Positions 16,346-22,997 are shown, counted from the first letter of the stretch. The stretch is DNA of 24,118 nucleotides from UBA7867 sp964579205 (GCA_964579205.1 CAZOFH010000013.1:1-24118), one strand, 5' to 3'. Notes: a model not told the origin generated them from the letters alone. Numbers and translations are program-made.

Positions 16346-17299
16346 ATGATGCAAATTGATAAACCAAGCATCAAGTTTGAAGAGTCAAATAATGACGCAG
16401 TGGCTAAATTTACCATTGAACCACTAGAGCGCGGTTTTGGTACTACTTTGGGAAACGCTATGCGTAGAGTATTGCTGGGTGGCTTGCCGGGTGCAGCCCC
16501 TGTAGCAATCCGTATTCAAGGCGTTCAGCACGAGTTTAGTACTATTCCGGGCGTTGATTTGGATGTCGCTGACATTATCCTGAATATCAAGTCTTTGATT
16601 ATCAGCACTCAGTCAAATGATCCAAAGTTTAGAGCGACTATGACTCTCAAAGTCAAGGGACCTTGCGATGTTACCGCTGGTGATATCGTGACTCCTGATG
16701 GGGTTGAGATTATCAATCCAGAACTCAGTCTTTGTCACCTCAGCGCTGGCGCAACTCTCGATATGGAGATTGTCGTTGGTCGTGGTAGAGGCTACGTTCT
16801 CGCAAAAGACAACAAAGACGCTTGTGATTCGATCGGCTTTATTGCAGTAGACAGTATTTATTCACCTGTAAAGGCTGTGGAATACCACGTAGAAAGCGCG
16901 CGTGTAGGTCAAAACATCAATTTTGACAAGTTGACTATGGAAGTTACGACCAACGGCGCTACTCCTGCAAAAGAGGTGACTAGCCTCGCTGCAAAAGTTT
17001 TGAATGACCATCTAAACTTGTTTATCGAGTTGGTGGAGAATATGGCTGACCAGACATTCTTGGTTGCCAAAGAAGAAGATGACCAAAAGAAAATCTTGGA
17101 TTTGAGCATCAACGAGTTGGAACTCAGTGTTCGTAGTACTAATTGCTTGAAGCGTGCTAACATCAATAATGTTGGCGACTTGACGAGCAGAACCCATAAA
17201 GAACTTGCTAAGGTTCGTAACTTGGGTAACAAATCTTTGGAAGAAATTATTCAGAAAATTGAAGATTTGGGCTTAAATTTAAAAGAAGAAGAAGAATAA
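16346..17299 (+). CDS. rpoA: DNA-directed RNA polymerase subunit alpha
   Basis: Assembly scaffold of RNA polymerase whose C-terminal domain binds UP elements and activators. The ATG at 16346 is preferred over 16331 because GGAGGG (16333-16338) lies 7 nt before it and sits inside the longer reading. This gives 317 aa. The N-terminal domain shows LERGFGTTLGNAMRRVLLGG (about 25-45). The C-terminal domain carries LSVRSTNCLKRANINNVGDL and KVRNLGNKSLEEI, keeping the DNA-contacting arginine and NLGxKS. A short acidic end EEEE closes the protein. Confidence 0.97.
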   Translation: MMQIDKPSIKFEESNNDAVAKFTIEPLERGFGTTLGNAMRRVLLGGLPGAAPVAIRIQGVQHEFSTIPGVDLDVADIILNIKSLIISTQSNDPKFRATMTLKVKGPCDVTAGDIVTPDGVEIINPELSLCHLSAGATLDMEIVVGRGRGYVLAKDNKDACDSIGFIAVDSIYSPVKAVEYHVESARVGQNINFDKLTMEVTTNGATPAKEVTSLAAKVLNDHLNLFIELVENMADQTFLVAKEEDDQKKILDLSINELELSVRSTNCLKRANINNVGDLTSRTHKELAKVRNLGNKSLEEIIQKIEDLGLNLKEEEE

Positions 17300-17318
17300 A
17301 GATTAAGGAGTAAATTAA

Positions 17319-17828
17319 ATGGCTGGATACAAAAAATTGAGCAAACGACCATCTATTAGAGATGCTCTTATTCGTAACCAAGTTACAGCCCTTTTGTGGA
17401 ACGGCAAGGTTGAGACCACTTTGGCTCGTGCCAAAAATGTTCAGCGTGTCGCAGAAAAGTTGATTACTCTTGCGATCAACACCTATAAAGATACAGTTAC
17501 TGTAGAAAAGGAAGTCGTTGTTGACGGTGTAACAACCAAAAAGCAAGTAATCAATGATGGTACAAAGAAATTGGCTGCTAGAAGAAAAATTATGGCAGCG
17601 ACTTACGATGTACAGGAGACCCGTGTAAAAGACGAGAGCAAGTCTGACTTTGTTGAGCGCACAAAAGATATCAAGCATCCATTGGTAGAAAAGGTGTTTA
17701 ACGTAATCGCACCAAAGTACGACCTTCGCAGAGAAGAGTTGGGTCAGGGCGGTGGTTACACTCGCATTATGAAGTGCGGACCTCGCCGTGGTGATGCTGC
17801 TGAGAGAGTAATTCTTTCTTTGGTATAA
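17319..17828 (+). CDS. rplQ: 50S ribosomal protein L17 with internal insertions
   Basis: 50S protein near the tunnel exit. The family frame is clear: MAGYKKLSKRPSIRDALIRN, GKVETTLARAKNVQRVAEKLITL (29-51) and at the end GGGYTRIMKCGPRRGDAAERVIL. Length is 169 aa against the usual 112-125. The excess is two inserts, about 56-83 (between the helix and LAARRKIM) and about 97-119. Both stay in frame and are polar. It ends the superoperon: a strong terminator begins 10 nt after the stop. Confidence 0.95.
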   Translation: MAGYKKLSKRPSIRDALIRNQVTALLWNGKVETTLARAKNVQRVAEKLITLAINTYKDTVTVEKEVVVDGVTTKKQVINDGTKKLAARRKIMAATYDVQETRVKDESKSDFVERTKDIKHPLVEKVFNVIAPKYDLRREELGQGGGYTRIMKCGPRRGDAAERVILSLV

Positions 17829-17837
17829 TCCGTTTAT

Positions 17838-17874
17838 AAAATAAAAGCCTATGTGATGGGCTTTTATTTTTTTT
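17838..17874 (+). terminator. Intrinsic terminator of the S10-spc-alpha superoperon
   Basis: AAATAAAAGCC, loop TATGTGAT, GGCTTTTATTT, then a long T tract to 17874. It is the first terminator I can find after 1231 on this strand, so about 16 kb from rpsJ to rplQ could be one transcript. Confidence 0.93.
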
Positions 17875-17896
17875 GTGTATTTTTTGATTAAAAGTA

Positions 17897-17925
17897 TTGA
17901 CAATGAGTCAAACTTGTGATATAAT
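17897..17925 (+). promoter_or_regulatory. Consensus SigA promoter for rplJ-rplL
   Basis: TTGACA (17897-17902), 17-nt spacer, TATAAT (17920-17925): a perfect match to the SigA consensus, just past the rplQ terminator. Transcription should start near 17932, giving a leader of about 175 nt. Confidence 0.93.
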
Positions 17926-17939
17926 ATTCTCACTAATTA

Positions 17940-18078
17940 AATAAACCTTTTGCCAAAGACAGCAAGTACAGACTGTGCTAACCAGTTTGTGTAAATCGAA
18001 AGGGCTTGCCGAGGTGAAGTAGAGGATTTGCTTTTGTCTAATTCTCCGTGCTTCATTTGGCACGGAGTTTTGTTTTTT
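17940..18078 (+). promoter_or_regulatory. L10 leader with attenuator terminator
   Basis: The leader has the L10-leader pattern: GCCAAAGACAGCAAG (about 17952) pairing with CTTGCCGAGG (18004-18013), with the GA-rich kink-turn bases next to the helix. Next comes a strong hairpin CTCCGTGC/GCACGGAG (18044-18067) and TTTTGTTTTTTT, an intrinsic terminator lying before rplJ. In the known mechanism L10 complexed with L7/L12 binds the leader and lowers rplJL expression. Here the terminator suggests control by premature termination. Confidence 0.88.
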
Positions 18079-18107
18079 TAGAATAAAGAGACAAGGGAGG
18101 GCGAGTT

Positions 18108-18620
18108 ATGTCACAAAATTTTGAGAACAAGAAAGCACTTGTTCAAGACATTAAAGACAAGATTTCTAGAGCAAAATCTGTAATCTTTGTTGACTACAAA
18201 GGTATCAATGTGGCGAACGACACCGACTTGCGTAACAAGATGCGTGAGGCTGGTTGTGAGTACCACGTTTACAAGAACCGTTTGGTTAAACTTGCGTTGG
18301 ATGAATTGAACATCAATTTTCTTGATGACAAACTCCAAGGCACACTCGCAGTCGCATTTAGTTTCGATGGTGAAACTGAAGCAGCAAACGTACTTAACAA
18401 AGTGGCTGCTAAAGCAAACATCTCTATGAAGTTTGGTATGGTTAGCGGATCATTTGTTGACGAGGCTGCCCTCAAAGCCCTTGCTAATCTTCCTAGCAAA
18501 GAGGTTCTTATCGCTCAGTTGCTTGGTATGCTACAGGCTCCTGCGACAGGACTTTGCCGTGTTTTGAACGGCCCAGTGCAAGGATTAGCGCGTTGCTTGA
18601 ATGGGATTGCAACAAAGTAA
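18108..18620 (+). CDS. rplJ: 50S ribosomal protein L10
   Basis: Base of the ribosomal stalk; its C-terminal helix binds L7/L12 dimers. At 170 aa it has normal length. KALVQDIKDKISRAKSVIFVDYKGI (9-33), the central RNA-binding region and LPSKEVLIAQLLGMLQAP (about 128-145) match the family. It follows GGGAGGG. It is controlled by the L10 leader just upstream and pairs with rplL 29 nt later. rplK and rplA, which normally precede it, are absent here. Confidence 0.97.
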   Translation: MSQNFENKKALVQDIKDKISRAKSVIFVDYKGINVANDTDLRNKMREAGCEYHVYKNRLVKLALDELNINFLDDKLQGTLAVAFSFDGETEAANVLNKVAAKANISMKFGMVSGSFVDEAALKALANLPSKEVLIAQLLGMLQAPATGLCRVLNGPVQGLARCLNGIATK

Positions 18621-18649
18621 GTAAAATTATTTAAAGGAGAAATTTTATT

Positions 18650-19045
18650 ATGGCAAAAATTAACGACATTTTGGAAGAAATCAAAGCTTTGACCGTTGTA
18701 GAAGTTAGCGAATTGGTTAAATTGCTTGAGGAAGAGTTTGGTGTAAGCGCTGCTGCTCCTGTAGCAGTTGCTGCCGCTCCAGTTGCAGGTGCTGCTGCTC
18801 CAGCAGCAGGCGCTGCCGCTGAGGAGAAGTCAAGCTACACTGTTATGTTCAAGGGTGTTAGCGCAGGCGCTAGCAAAGTAGCAGTTATCAAGGCTGTAAA
18901 AGAGATTACTGGTCTTGGTTTGACAGAGGCTAAGGAGTTGGTTGAGTCTGCTCCAAAGGCTGTAAAAGAGAATGCTAACCCAGACGAAGCTAAAGAACTT
19001 GAGAAGAAGTTGAAAGAGGCTGGCGCTGACGTTGAGCTTGCTTAA
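18650..19045 (+). CDS. rplL: 50S ribosomal protein L7/L12
   Basis: Multi-copy stalk protein that recruits and stimulates translational GTPases. At 131 aa it is slightly long because of an extended flexible hinge, an Ala/Pro/Val repeat at about 35-58. The N-terminal dimerisation helices (1-33) and the C-terminal factor-binding domain (SYTVMFKGVSAGASKVAVIK, then EITGLGLTEAKELVESAPKA) are standard. AAAGGAG precedes it. A strong terminator follows at once, so rplJ-rplL is its own unit and rpoB does not follow. Confidence 0.98.
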   Translation: MAKINDILEEIKALTVVEVSELVKLLEEEFGVSAAAPVAVAAAPVAGAAAPAAGAAAEEKSSYTVMFKGVSAGASKVAVIKAVKEITGLGLTEAKELVESAPKAVKENANPDEAKELEKKLKEAGADVELA

Positions 19046-19052
19046 TTGCAGA

Positions 19053-19089
19053 AAAGAAAAGGTATCAAATTGATACCTTTTCTTTTTTT
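19053..19089 (+). terminator. Intrinsic terminator after rplL
   Basis: AAAAGAAAAGGTATC, AAATT loop, GATACCTTTTCTTTT: perfect inverted repeat that runs into a T-run. Symmetry allows it to act on the other strand as well, where the converging leftward gene ends. Confidence 0.92.
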
Positions 19090-19091
19090 GC

Positions 19092-19120
19092 AAAAAATAA
19101 AACAGAATATTCGCTGTTTT
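19092..19120 (-). terminator. Intrinsic terminator of the leftward 329-aa gene
   Basis: Read on the minus strand: AAAACAG, loop CGAATATT, CTGTTTT, then ATTTTTT. It begins 4 nt after the stop codon of the leftward gene, and is tail-to-tail with the rplL terminator. Confidence 0.75.
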
Positions 19121-19123
19121 TGG

Positions 19124-20113
19124 CTATGGGCGCAAGTATGGCGCACCACTCTCTTGCTTGGGGGGAGTGCCTTGATGCAGGTTTTGCTCGGTGTAGGTCT
19201 CATATTGCCCGAAGTTGGCTAGAGCCACTTTGCCTAGAGCCCCTAGTTCGCATTCTTCGAGTGTGTGATGTTGGTCAAAATATTTTGCACAAGACAAAAT
19301 GCTGTCAATTTTCATATCATCTTGAACCAAAAGCATATTTGAGGAAATGTTGTGAAATTTCATATAATAGTCGAGACAGTAGTGCATATTCCTCCCGACG
19401 AGATGCCCGAGATGGTGGGGCGTACAAAATTCCTGCTTGCCCTGCATATCCCGAGAAAATTGTGGCTGGTGCATATGAGGGAAATCAATGACCTCGTAGC
19501 GGTGCTTGTTGCGCCTGCCGTCCGCCGTAAATTGTGGGGCTTTGTGTCGTTTGTCGTGACAAACGTGAGCACATTCGTGGACGTTATTGTCCAAACGACT
19601 CAAGAAATAAAACCCGTCATAATAGCCGCCGACTATTGCATAACTCGAGAAGGAAAAATGTTTTGGATTGTCAACATCGCGGCAAACGCTTGTGCGGAAA
19701 ATATTGGGTAACTTGGCACAACTGTATTCGCTTTGCAAATTCGGCGCGATAGAGAAGTAGTGCGTCTTGATAAATTCGTGGTCATTCGACTCAAAATTGA
19801 AACTATAAGCATCAAAAATGTACTTTGTCGCCTCAATCATTAGACTGTAGTTTTTCGCATTACACTTAATATCGTACTTTTGCATCCGCGCTTTCTCAAC
19901 CAAAGGCAAATTCGACACCATCAAATCAGGCTTGTTGGCAATGGTCGCAATATTAAAATTGTGCGATTGTGGACTCAAATCCTGCTTGCGACTAGGCGGG
20001 TAAATCCGAAAAGTCCGCCCCCTAGGGAAATTATCCTGACGATAAATCTTATCTTGGTCAAAGGACAATGTGGTCTTGGAGTAATCGGTCGTGTAGTCTT
20101 CCGCTTTTTGCAT
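19124..20113 (-). CDS. Unknown protein, 329 aa, with an HExxH-type motif
   Basis: I do not recognise this family. It is very likely a real gene: it has a promoter of TTGACA-N17-TATCAT type, a GAGGTG ribosome site 5-7 nt before the ATG, and its own terminator. There is no signal peptide or membrane segment, so it is probably cytoplasmic. The protein is rich in His, Tyr and Cys. Residues 177-183 read NVHECAH, matching the zincin pattern HExxH, with more histidines after it (HDKRH, 186-190; PHHLGHLVG, 232-240). No certain third metal ligand can be named, so metallopeptidase activity is only a possibility. There is no operon partner except perhaps the 95-aa gene upstream. Confidence 0.75.
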   Translation of the reverse strand: MQKAEDYTTDYSKTTLSFDQDKIYRQDNFPRGRTFRIYPPSRKQDLSPQSHNFNIATIANKPDLMVSNLPLVEKARMQKYDIKCNAKNYSLMIEATKYIFDAYSFNFESNDHEFIKTHYFSIAPNLQSEYSCAKLPNIFRTSVCRDVDNPKHFSFSSYAIVGGYYDGFYFLSRLDNNVHECAHVCHDKRHKAPQFTADGRRNKHRYEVIDFPHMHQPQFSRDMQGKQEFCTPHHLGHLVGRNMHYCLDYYMKFHNISSNMLLVQDDMKIDSILSCAKYFDQHHTLEECELGALGKVALANFGQYETYTEQNLHQGTPPKQESGAPYLRP

Positions 20114-20143
20114 AAGTCACCTCAGCCATTGTTATTCAGCCCA

Positions 20144-20172
20144 ATGATAGCATATTTCGACAGATTTGTCAA
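20144..20172 (-). promoter_or_regulatory. SigA promoter of the 329-aa gene
   Basis: On the minus strand TTGACA (20172-20167), a 17-nt spacer, and TATCAT (20149-20144). It lies about 30 nt upstream of the ATG and downstream of the 95-aa gene, so the two leftward genes can be expressed separately. Confidence 0.8.
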
Positions 20173-20203
20173 TAAGACAGGGCGTTTTCGTTTTCGGCAG
20201 CCG

Positions 20204-20491
20204 CTAAAAATCAAATTTTTTCGCCTTTTTCTTGGCGTTTTCGTCGAAAACTTGCACTTTCATACAGTCAAAATAAATACTCTCCACAAAATCGCGTGCG
20301 GTAAAAGTAGTGTTGTGAAACTCCTTGATGTGCTGATAGTGCTTTTTTAAAAAAATCGGCGTCGGCTCATCCAATTCGTTGCAAATTTCTTTTACATACT
20401 CTGCAATTTCGCCGTCAGAATACATCTCGGGCGCGAGAACAAAACTTTTGTCAATCTTTTCGCCAGTGTGCGTCGTCAACCAAACTTTCAT
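20204..20491 (-). CDS. Conserved-looking small protein of unknown function, 95 aa
   Basis: Begins MKVWLTTHTGEKIDKSFV, followed by an acidic stretch, then LDEPTPIFLKKHYQHIKEF (about 40-58), HNTTFTARDFVESIYFDCMKV (59-79) and a Lys-rich end. The pattern 'L..PTP..L.KH ... F..T.F...DFVE..DFD' resembles a small uncharacterised protein I associate with Clostridia; this is memory, not a search. No catalytic motif or membrane segment is seen. A GAGG ribosome site lies 6 nt before the ATG. It is divergent from the DUF362 gene. Confidence 0.75.
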   Translation of the reverse strand: MKVWLTTHTGEKIDKSFVLAPEMYSDGEIAEYVKEICNELDEPTPIFLKKHYQHIKEFHNTTFTARDFVESIYFDCMKVQVFDENAKKKAKKFDF

Positions 20492-20516
20492 AAAAAACCT
20501 CGTAATTAGTAATTGT

Positions 20517-20551
20517 TACTATTGTATCAGAAAAATAAAAAAACGACAATT
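20517..20551 (-). promoter_or_regulatory. Probable promoter of the 95-aa gene
   Basis: On the minus strand TTGTCG, a 17-nt spacer, TACAAT. The -35 box is a weak match (4 of 6). It lies back to back with the DUF362 promoter in a 131-bp divergent, very AT-rich spacer. Confidence 0.5.
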
Positions 20552-20564
20552 ATATTAAATTAAT

Positions 20565-20593
20565 TTGTCAAAAAAATTTTTTTGGTGTACAAT
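20565..20593 (+). promoter_or_regulatory. SigA promoter of the DUF362/ferredoxin gene
   Basis: TTGTCA (20565-20570), 17-nt spacer containing A6 and T7 tracts, TACAAT (20588-20593). The ribosome site CAGGAG follows near 20611 and the ATG at 20623. Confidence 0.75.
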
Positions 20594-20622
20594 ATTTATA
20601 TCAAATTTTTCAGGAGATTTTT

Positions 20623-21816
20623 ATGGACAACAGAGTTGCTTTGGTTGAATGTCACGAATACAATGACGAGGTTTTTGCCGCGGTCGAGCGTGCCGTGGAC
20701 CTCTTGGGAGGAATGAGTACTTTTGTGCCGTCGGGGAGTACTGTGGTTTTGAAAGTGAATGCCGTCGCAAAAGCCGTTCCCGAAAAGAGTGTCACTACGC
20801 ACCCTAGCGTCGTGGCTGCGGTTGGGAAATTGTGTCAGCAGGCGGGAGCGGGGCGAGTGATTATTGCCGACAGTGCGGGTGGACCTTTCAACTCGGGCTA
20901 TATGGGCGGTATTTTCAAGGCGTGTGGCTATACTGCAATCGCCGAGCAGTACGGGTTAGAAATCAATTCTAATTTCGACAGTTTTCAGGCGGATTTTGTC
21001 GAAGGAAAGGTCTCAAAAAAGATGCTGGTGTGCGACATTTTGCAGCAGGCGGATGTCATCATCAATCTGTCCAAACTAAAGACGCATTCTTTTACAGGGC
21101 TCAGCAACGCCGTCAAAAATATGTTCGGCGCAATCCCGGGACTTACCAAGGTGGAGATGCACGGGCAGTACCGCACGCTGGATGTCTTTAATAACTTTTT
21201 GTACGATATTCACGACTTTTTTGGCAAAAAATTGGCGCTGCACATTACCGATGCTATAGTCGGAATGGAGGGGCCGGGACCGACAAACGGGACTCCTAGA
21301 GAGATTGGTGCGGTCATTGCGGGAGCCAATCCCGCCGCCGTCGATGTGGTGGGTGCGAGCCTGATGATGTGCGACCTAAGCACTTTGCCGACCTTGATAG
21401 TGGGGGCGGAGCGCGGGTATCTGGACGCAGATTTTTCTGTCGAGGTGCTGGGCAACGAGATTGCTAGTCTCGCGGTGGAAAATTACAAAACGGTTATCCC
21501 AGATGGCTACCGTCCTTTTGCCACCTCGATGCCAAAATGGATGCAGCCGATTGTGCATAAATTGACCACCCAGCGCCCAGCAGTCAGCAGACGCAAATGT
21601 CGCGGCTGCAAAAAGTGCTATGAGCATTGCCCAGTCAAGGCAATATCTATGGTTCCGACCAAAAAAGGCGGCGTGCCAAAGGCAAAATTTGACTATTCAA
21701 AATGCATCCGATGCTACTGTTGTCAGGAATTATGCCCATTTGGCTTGGTCAAAGTTAAGTCGGGACTGGTGTACAAAATTATGCATATCGGCAGTAATAA
21801 AAAGACAAAGAAATGA
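20623..21816 (+). CDS. DUF362 domain protein with two C-terminal [4Fe-4S] ferredoxin motifs
   Basis: The 397-aa protein has an N-terminal DUF362 domain (about 1-300), with the family's KLKTHSFTGLSNAVKNMFG (151-169) and DAIVGMEGPGPTNGTPRE (210-227). A bacterial ferredoxin part follows: C326-x2-C329-x2-C332-x3-C336-P and C361-x2-C364-x2-C367-x3-C371-P, enough for two [4Fe-4S] clusters. No signal peptide or transmembrane segment is evident, so it is cytoplasmic. A redox or electron-transfer role is inferred from the clusters; the reaction is unknown. It has its own promoter, and no terminator is evident before greA. Confidence 0.92.
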   Translation: MDNRVALVECHEYNDEVFAAVERAVDLLGGMSTFVPSGSTVVLKVNAVAKAVPEKSVTTHPSVVAAVGKLCQQAGAGRVIIADSAGGPFNSGYMGGIFKACGYTAIAEQYGLEINSNFDSFQADFVEGKVSKKMLVCDILQQADVIINLSKLKTHSFTGLSNAVKNMFGAIPGLTKVEMHGQYRTLDVFNNFLYDIHDFFGKKLALHITDAIVGMEGPGPTNGTPREIGAVIAGANPAAVDVVGASLMMCDLSTLPTLIVGAERGYLDADFSVEVLGNEIASLAVENYKTVIPDGYRPFATSMPKWMQPIVHKLTTQRPAVSRRKCRGCKKCYEHCPVKAISMVPTKKGGVPKAKFDYSKCIRCYCCQELCPFGLVKVKSGLVYKIMHIGSNKKTKK

Positions 21817-21834
21817 ATAAAATAATGTATTTGC

Positions 21835-21863
21835 TTGACTTTTTGCGTGTTTTGTGGTATAAT
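21835..21863 (+). promoter_or_regulatory. SigA promoter of greA
   Basis: TTGACT (21835-21840), 17-nt spacer, TATAAT (21858-21863), with the ATG 61 nt downstream behind AAGGAG. Confidence 0.85.
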
Positions 21864-21924
21864 TTTACCCTGTATTAAGTCAAATAAATCATACTTAATA
21901 GTAATAATAAGGAGCAAAAAATAA

Positions 21925-22398
21925 ATGGAAAAAGAAGTAGTCGTTACCGAAGATGGGCTAAAACAGATGAAAGAGCGTCTTGAATTTTTGATTAAAGAAA
22001 AGCGCCCTGAGTGTTCTGAAAAAATCGGTATCGCTCGTAGTTATGGCGATTTGAGTGAAAACAGCGAGTATGTCGCCGCTCGTGAGGAGCAGGCTCAGGT
22101 TGAGACCGAAATTCTCGAGTTAGAGGAAAAATTGCGTCACGTTAGGATTATTGACGAAAACGATATTGATACTAGCAAGATTGGCTTGGGCTGCACGATC
22201 AAGATTTATGATATGAGTTTTGATGAGGAAATGGAGTACAAGATTGTCGGTAGTACCGAGTCTGATCCTACAAAAGGACTTTTGAGTAACGAGAGCCCTG
22301 CGGGCAAGGCTTTGCTCGGTGCCAAGGTCGGCGATATTGTGTCATACAAATCAAATGTTGGCGATATCAAACTCAAGGTTTTGGATATCAAGGTTTAA
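21925..22398 (+). CDS. greA: Transcription elongation factor GreA
   Basis: Secondary-channel factor that stimulates RNA cleavage in backtracked RNA polymerase. At 157 aa it is typical. The N-terminal coiled coil (about 8-72) ends in the acidic tip region SYGDLSENSEYVAAREEQAQ (about 45-64), with the catalytic Asp and Glu. The C-terminal FKBP-like domain includes GCTIKIYDM and a final IVSYKSNVGDIKLKVLDI. It has its own promoter and terminator and is monocistronic here. Confidence 0.97.
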   Translation: MEKEVVVTEDGLKQMKERLEFLIKEKRPECSEKIGIARSYGDLSENSEYVAAREEQAQVETEILELEEKLRHVRIIDENDIDTSKIGLGCTIKIYDMSFDEEMEYKIVGSTESDPTKGLLSNESPAGKALLGAKVGDIVSYKSNVGDIKLKVLDIKV

Positions 22399-22400
22399 AT

Positions 22401-22427
22401 AAAGAGGCTTTTTTGAGAGCCTTTTTT
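22401..22427 (+). terminator. Intrinsic terminator after greA
   Basis: AGGCT (22405-22409), eight-base T-rich loop, AGCCT (22418-22422), then a T6 run. The stem is short (5 bp, with flanking A/T pairs), but the position directly after the stop and the T tract make it convincing. Confidence 0.75.
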
Positions 22428-22458
22428 GTTTCATTTGATTTCTTTTTGGTGTAAAATT

Positions 22459-22467
22459 TGATATAAT
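22459..22467 (+). promoter_or_regulatory. Extended -10 promoter for the Smr gene
   Basis: TGATATAAT fits the TGn-TATAAT extended -10 form. The expected -35 position shows no good TTGACA. The gene start follows at 22511 with GAGAGGAAA before it. Confidence 0.6.
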
Positions 22468-22510
22468 TGGGCTGGAGCGGCTTTTTTATGATGTTTTTTG
22501 AGAGGAAATT

Positions 22511-22849
22511 ATGAGATATAAAGTATTGAATTTAAAAAAGGATAGTCCGACTGTCGAATTGGCGCTCGGCATCTTGGAAATAGAGGTCGAGGTGGCGCGA
22601 CGCGAGGGAATTGTTGCAATGAAAGTCATTCACGGTTATGGGTCATCTGGCGTCGGGGGAGAGATAAAACGCGCGTTGCCGTTTTGGCTCAATCGCGCGA
22701 AAAAGCGCGGCTTTATTCGTGATTTTGTGAAAGGCGAACAGTGGACCGCGAGCGAAAAGTCAGCAAAATTTAAAAAGGTCTGCCCCGAGTTGTTGGGCGA
22801 CCCTGAGTTGTATTTTGCGAATGCTGGTGTGACAATTATTTTGCTGTGA
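22511..22849 (+). CDS. Stand-alone Smr-domain protein
   Basis: The 112-aa protein is a compact Smr (small MutS-related) domain. LNLKKDSPTVELALGILEIE (6-25) is the opening strand-helix. The active-site-type motif is KVIHGYGSSGVGGEIKRAL (38-56). It ends with PELLGDPELYFANAGVTIIL. Smr domains of MutS2 and similar proteins are nucleases acting on DNA or RNA; the substrate of this short form is unknown. It is monocistronic, and its 3' side faces the GC-rich repeat and a converging gene. Two bases after the stop is a run of ten G residues. Confidence 0.88.
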   Translation: MRYKVLNLKKDSPTVELALGILEIEVEVARREGIVAMKVIHGYGSSGVGGEIKRALPFWLNRAKKRGFIRDFVKGEQWTASEKSAKFKKVCPELLGDPELYFANAGVTIILL

Positions 22850-22851
22850 TT

Positions 22852-22861
22852 GGGGGGGGGG
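22852..22861. repeat. G10 homopolymer
   Basis: Ten consecutive G residues (22852-22861) two bases past the Smr stop codon. Such a run is rare in AT-rich DNA and prone to slippage or sequencing error. It can form quadruplex together with the G6 at 22890-22895. Confidence 0.9.
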
Positions 22862-22891
22862 CGTTTGTGTTGGGCTGTGCGCTTCGATAGG

Positions 22892-22981
22892 GGGGCGGCT
22901 TGCCGCGTGCGTGCCGTCGGCACGCACTATGCGCCATTCGGCGCATTAGGCGCCCGCTGGGCGCCTGCGGCAAGCCGCCCC
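22892..22981. repeat. 90-bp GC-rich cloverleaf palindromic element, copy 1
   Basis: Perfect 15-bp closing stem (22892-22906 with 22967-22981, GGGGCGGCTTGCCGC). It encloses three perfect hairpins: 9 bp, loop GTC (22907-22927); 7 bp, loop ATTC (22929-22946); 7 bp, loop GCT (22949-22965). Only 14 of 90 bases are unpaired. I count 69 G or C (77%), far above the surroundings. It lies between convergent genes (Smr and DUF1540), about 16 nt after the DUF1540 stop on the minus strand. No T-run follows, no direct flanking repeat is evident and no protein is encoded. A bulged CTG/TGCG with CGCA/CAG match outside it may lengthen the stem. Confidence 0.93.
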
Positions 22982-22997
22982 TTGACACGCACGCAGA

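Noticed and set aside
19120..19752. Plus-strand reading frames opposite the 329-aa gene
   Set aside because: They have no ribosome sites or family patterns, and the minus-strand gene has full expression signals.
22892..22981. Cloverleaf element as a tRNA or tmRNA
   Set aside because: Stem sizes and 3-4 nt loops exclude an anticodon arm and T-arm, and GTTCRA-type bases are absent.
22892..22981. Cloverleaf element as an ordinary intrinsic terminator
   Set aside because: No T-run follows on either strand and the fold is a multi-arm junction.
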